DNA from: Nocardia cyriacigeorgica GUH-2
Lineage (GTDB): Bacteria; Actinomycetota; Actinomycetes; Mycobacteriales; Mycobacteriaceae
Assembly (NCBI RefSeq): GCF_000284035.1
Contig: NC_016887.1
Span: forward strand, 1 to 64,000
Length of the DNA stretch: 64,000 nucleotides
Direction: 5' to 3'
Shown here: piece after piece, positions 61,888 to 64,000 of the stretch
How positions within the stretch are numbered: position 1 is the first letter of the stretch
How the letters are laid out: every line of letters starts with the position of its first letter
The notes under the pieces: model-generated
What the model saw: only the letters and a program-made list of their open reading frames with translations
The model's database searches: none
What the model was told of the DNA's origin: nothing
Made by a program: the position numbers and the translations under genes

Positions 61888-62502
61888 TCAGGGCTGGCCG
61901 GTGGCGAAGGCGATCAGCGCGTCCAGGAACGGCTGGCCACCCATCACGTATCCGCCGATCACCGCACCCGCCGGAATGGTGATGATCCACAGGAACGGGA
62001 CGAAGCAGCCGATCAGAGCGCCGATGGCGATGCCGGGCAGGTTCTTGTTGACCTGCTCCATGAGCCGGTCGTAGGAGCTGATGTCCTTCAGCTCCGCGAC
62101 GTCCTTCAGCTTCGCGCTGTCCTCGGGCGTCATCGTGGCGGCCAGCGTCACGCTGCGGCCGTCCGCGCTGATCTCCTCGTCGACCGTGATCGGCAGCCCG
62201 GCGACCTCCGAACGCAGCGCCACCTGATCGACGGTCGCGCCGGAGTCCGACTTCAGCACCACGGCAGAACCATCCGAGGTCAGCTCGAACTTGCCGCTGT
62301 CGACCGACCAGGTGATGGTCTTGTCAGCAGGAGAAACGGTGGTGTTGTAGTTGATTCCGCTCACAACACCGGAAGTCGCGTCCCCCGAAGTCACCACGGC
62401 CGGATCATTCGCCACAGCGGGCTGACCATTGGCGGTAGCCGCGGTAATCCCCACCGCGGTGACAGCCATGAAAACGGCAGCAGTGATCTTTCCGAACTTC
62501 AT
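61888..62502 (-). CDS. Exported protein, Nocardia-type, unknown
   Basis: 204 residues from ATG 62502 (GGAGGG upstream). Signal peptide: MKFGKITAAVFMAVTAVGIT then AATANGQ. The mature part has a beta-rich domain of about 100 residues (TTVSPADKTITWSVDSGKFEL, VVLKSDSGATVDQVAL), and a C-terminal Gly-rich hydrophobic hairpin (IAIGALIGCFVPFLWIITIPAGAVIGGYVMGG) that could insert in a membrane. Similar exported proteins are common in Nocardia, but I cannot name a function. Confidence 0.75.
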   Translation of the reverse strand: MKFGKITAAVFMAVTAVGITAATANGQPAVANDPAVVTSGDATSGVVSGINYNTTVSPADKTITWSVDSGKFELTSDGSAVVLKSDSGATVDQVALRSEVAGLPITVDEEISADGRSVTLAATMTPEDSAKLKDVAELKDISSYDRLMEQVNKNLPGIAIGALIGCFVPFLWIITIPAGAVIGGYVMGGQPFLDALIAFATGQP

Positions 62503-62888
62503 TCTTTGAATTCCCTCCGCTTTGTCCGATCCCCTTGAACGGACACCCAGTGACCTTATCGTGTGTAATTCGTTGTGTTGCAAGTGGGTTGGGATATCAG
62601 CGAATCGGCTGATTGCTGACTACCCGTGATCGTGCGACGATTCTGGACCTGCTGATCGAATCACCAGCGGTTACAGCGCAATTCACGGATTCGCCCGGAG
62701 TGTGCTGGTATCCGTCGCTCGGGGCTGCCCGACGGGGAGATCGTGGGCGATGGATTACGAGTTCCGGTACCCCAGCGTCGCGGGCGCATCCTGACCGGAT
62801 GCGACGACATCACGTCGAGGAGTCGCGAGAGGCGCAACGACCGCGAGCCCTGCTCAGGTTGACAAATCACCCTAATCTCGCGAGGGTG
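62503..62888. other. Intergenic stretch before end operon
   Basis: 386 bases with lower GC than the core region. An open frame runs through from 62613 but only its last part has plausible start signals. TAATCT (62873-62878) is a candidate -10 for the plus-strand operon that follows. Confidence 0.45.
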
Positions 62889-63002
62889 ATGTGCGACGTT
62901 GTGGCAGCGGGCGGTCGAAGAGGTATGCGCGGGGGATGGATGCAGATTCCAGACGATGAGGTCCGGCGCCTAGTCGGCCGCAATTCTCGTGAGGTCCGGT
63001 GA
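62889..63002 (+). CDS. Small leader ORF of terminal operon
   Basis: 37 residues from ATG 62889 (other starts upstream in the same frame, to 62613, and downstream at 62925 and 62940 are possible). Arg/Gly-rich then IPDDEVRRLVGRNS. No recognised family. Its stop overlaps the next gene's ATG, so it is probably translated and coupled to it. Confidence 0.4.
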   Translation: MCDVVAAGGRRGMRGGWMQIPDDEVRRLVGRNSREVR

Positions 63003-63766
63003 TGGCAGTCCAAGGTTTTTACAATCATTATGACGATCCAGATGAGTTCTGGGATGAAGAGCCGCTCCAACCACTCGACCGCTCGCCCAGAGATCCTGGT
63101 TCCGCAGCGATTTCGCTAACTCCGGTGGCAGCGCCGACTCCGGCGTCGAACCCAACTCCCAAACCACCGCGTGATGCGATGTCGCCCGGGTCTTCCTTCG
63201 TCACAATGCATCTCGACAACGGATTGCTCCCGGTCCGCGTGGAGCTCAGCCGCCAGTGGAGTCGCTATGTGGAGCCGCAAGATTCCGGGCTCGAGTTGAT
63301 GCGTGCCTATCAGAACGCAATCGCCCAGCGGATAGCAGAACGATGCGCTACGTCGAGGACTATTCCGACATTGCAGTCCATCTCTGACGGCGCGGTTCCG
63401 CCGAGAAGGACCATGCTGATGGTGTTGCTGGAGACCGATAGCTGGGAACAGTACCAGGCGACGACCAGTGCATTGGTGGGCAGAGCCGAGTATCGGGCAC
63501 ACAGCAACGCAATGATCTACGGTGAGCCGGCCGTAGTAATCACCGCCGATAGAGTCCGTCTGGCATCCATCACAGTCCGGCAAGACTGGGCACAGCGGGT
63601 CATGCCCGAAGATATCGCCGACCAGATCTTGTGGTGCGCCGAGCAGATTCGTTCTATGCGTCCCAACCTGCGAGCTACCAAAGATTACTCCAGGTACTCC
63701 GATGAGGATCTCGAATTCAATCTCGCGCGACACAGTCAGCGACTGTTCGAAGACAGGATCATCTAG
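63002..63766 (+). CDS. Protein with duplicated YbaB/EspH-like module
   Basis: 254 residues from ATG 63002 (GTG 62999 is also possible). The N-terminal 60 residues are acidic, aromatic and then Pro-rich (YNHYDDPDEFWDEEPL). Two similar halves follow: VTMHLDNGLLPVRVELSRQW near residue 65 and VVITADRVRLASITVRQDW near 180, each followed by an amphipathic helix. That strand-strand-W-helix pattern resembles YbaB-like proteins such as EspD/EspH encoded near ESX secretion genes. By-eye assignment. Codon use is less GC-biased than in the core genes. Confidence 0.6.
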   Translation: MAVQGFYNHYDDPDEFWDEEPLQPLDRSPRDPGSAAISLTPVAAPTPASNPTPKPPRDAMSPGSSFVTMHLDNGLLPVRVELSRQWSRYVEPQDSGLELMRAYQNAIAQRIAERCATSRTIPTLQSISDGAVPPRRTMLMVLLETDSWEQYQATTSALVGRAEYRAHSNAMIYGEPAVVITADRVRLASITVRQDWAQRVMPEDIADQILWCAEQIRSMRPNLRATKDYSRYSDEDLEFNLARHSQRLFEDRII

Positions 63767-64000
63767 ATGGCGACACCAAGTTCCGATCAAATTTATGCCG
63801 CTCTGGAACAGATGCGGGCTACCGCCAATTTGTGGGAAGTGGCAGCGTCGCACCTTGACAGCGCACTTTCCAAGACTGAGCTGGTGAAGTTCACGAATAT
63901 TGAGGCAGGCGTTTTCGCTCTATCGTACAACAAGTATTCTCCGACGCCTACGTATGTGGGCGACCGAGCGCGGGAAGGCGCTGCGGCATGCCGGGAAGTC
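63767..64000 (+). CDS. Partial helical protein, type VII accessory-like
   Basis: 78 codons, open at the window end. The ATG follows the upstream TAG with no gap, so the two are coupled. MATPSSDQIYAALEQMRATA and ANLWEVAASHLDSAL form amphipathic helices with a Trp, reminiscent of WXG100/EspC-type secreted partners; a second part (LVKFTNIEAGVFALSYNKY) differs from classic WXG100 proteins. The C terminus is missing, so identity is open. Confidence 0.5.
   Translation, partial: MATPSSDQIYAALEQMRATANLWEVAASHLDSALSKTELVKFTNIEAGVFALSYNKYSPTPTYVGDRAREGAAACREV

Overview
This window is the origin-proximal part of a high-GC actinobacterial chromosome. The gene order dnaA - dnaN - recF - dciA - gyrB - gyrA - DUF3566 protein - tRNA-Ile - DLW-39 peptide - tRNA-Ala, followed by crgA, a pabA/trpG-type amidotransferase and pknB-pknA-pbpA-rodA-pstP-fhaB-fhaA, is that of Mycobacteriales. 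Protein details (a very long Gly/Tyr/Glu-rich DnaA linker, a YADQGY-repeat FhaA, an EphD-like hydrolase between dciA and gyrB) make Nocardia or a close Nocardiaceae relative the best guess. The genus is inferred from memory, not searched.

Layout. 1-14.6 kb: replication initiation. oriC lies between dnaA and dnaN, with DnaA boxes and an unusual set of paired TCCTCGAGGA palindromes; sliding clamp, RecF, DciA and both gyrase subunits follow. 14.6-19.8 kb: GC-rich degenerate repeats, unknown membrane and cytosolic proteins, an MpaB-type oxygenase divergent from an acyl-CoA-dehydrogenase-like protein, and a 0.9 kb gene-free stretch. 19.8-26.2 kb: a DrrAB-type ABC exporter, a zinc-finger rhomboid protease, a PH-domain protein, CrgA, PabA/TrpG, a split RibD-like reductase/deaminase pair and a CBS protein. 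26.3-36.3 kb (minus strand): the cell-wall and growth signalling operon (two Ser/Thr kinases, PBP, RodA, PP2C phosphatase, FHA proteins). 36.5-41.3 kb: tRNA-Leu, FAD oxidoreductase, SDR with KstR-like sites, methyltransferase, exported protein. 42-48.3 kb: a SpoIIM/RDD/DUF58/MoxR/DUF4129 membrane cluster. 48.4-54.3 kb: TetR + MFS efflux pair, a class III nucleotidyl cyclase and a DUF4407 protein. 55.4-61.5 kb: gltBD. 61.5-64 kb: orphan FitA-like antitoxin, exported protein, and the start of a translationally coupled operon resembling type VII secretion accessory genes, cut by the window end.

The signals I think most deserve follow-up are: (1) three parS-like ParB sites at 7038, 22955 and 58507, the last inside gltB and spelled with codons that gene otherwise avoids; (2) the paired 22-bp-spaced CTCGAG palindromes joined to DnaA-like boxes in oriC, with an echo at 23.48 kb; (3) the gltBD leader, with a five-codon mini-ORF, a long hairpin and GlnR-like 11-bp direct repeats; (4) the terminal coupled operon with a duplicated YbaB/EspH-like module; and (5) KstR-like operators before the SDR gene. 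No CRISPR array, insertion sequence or prophage was seen.
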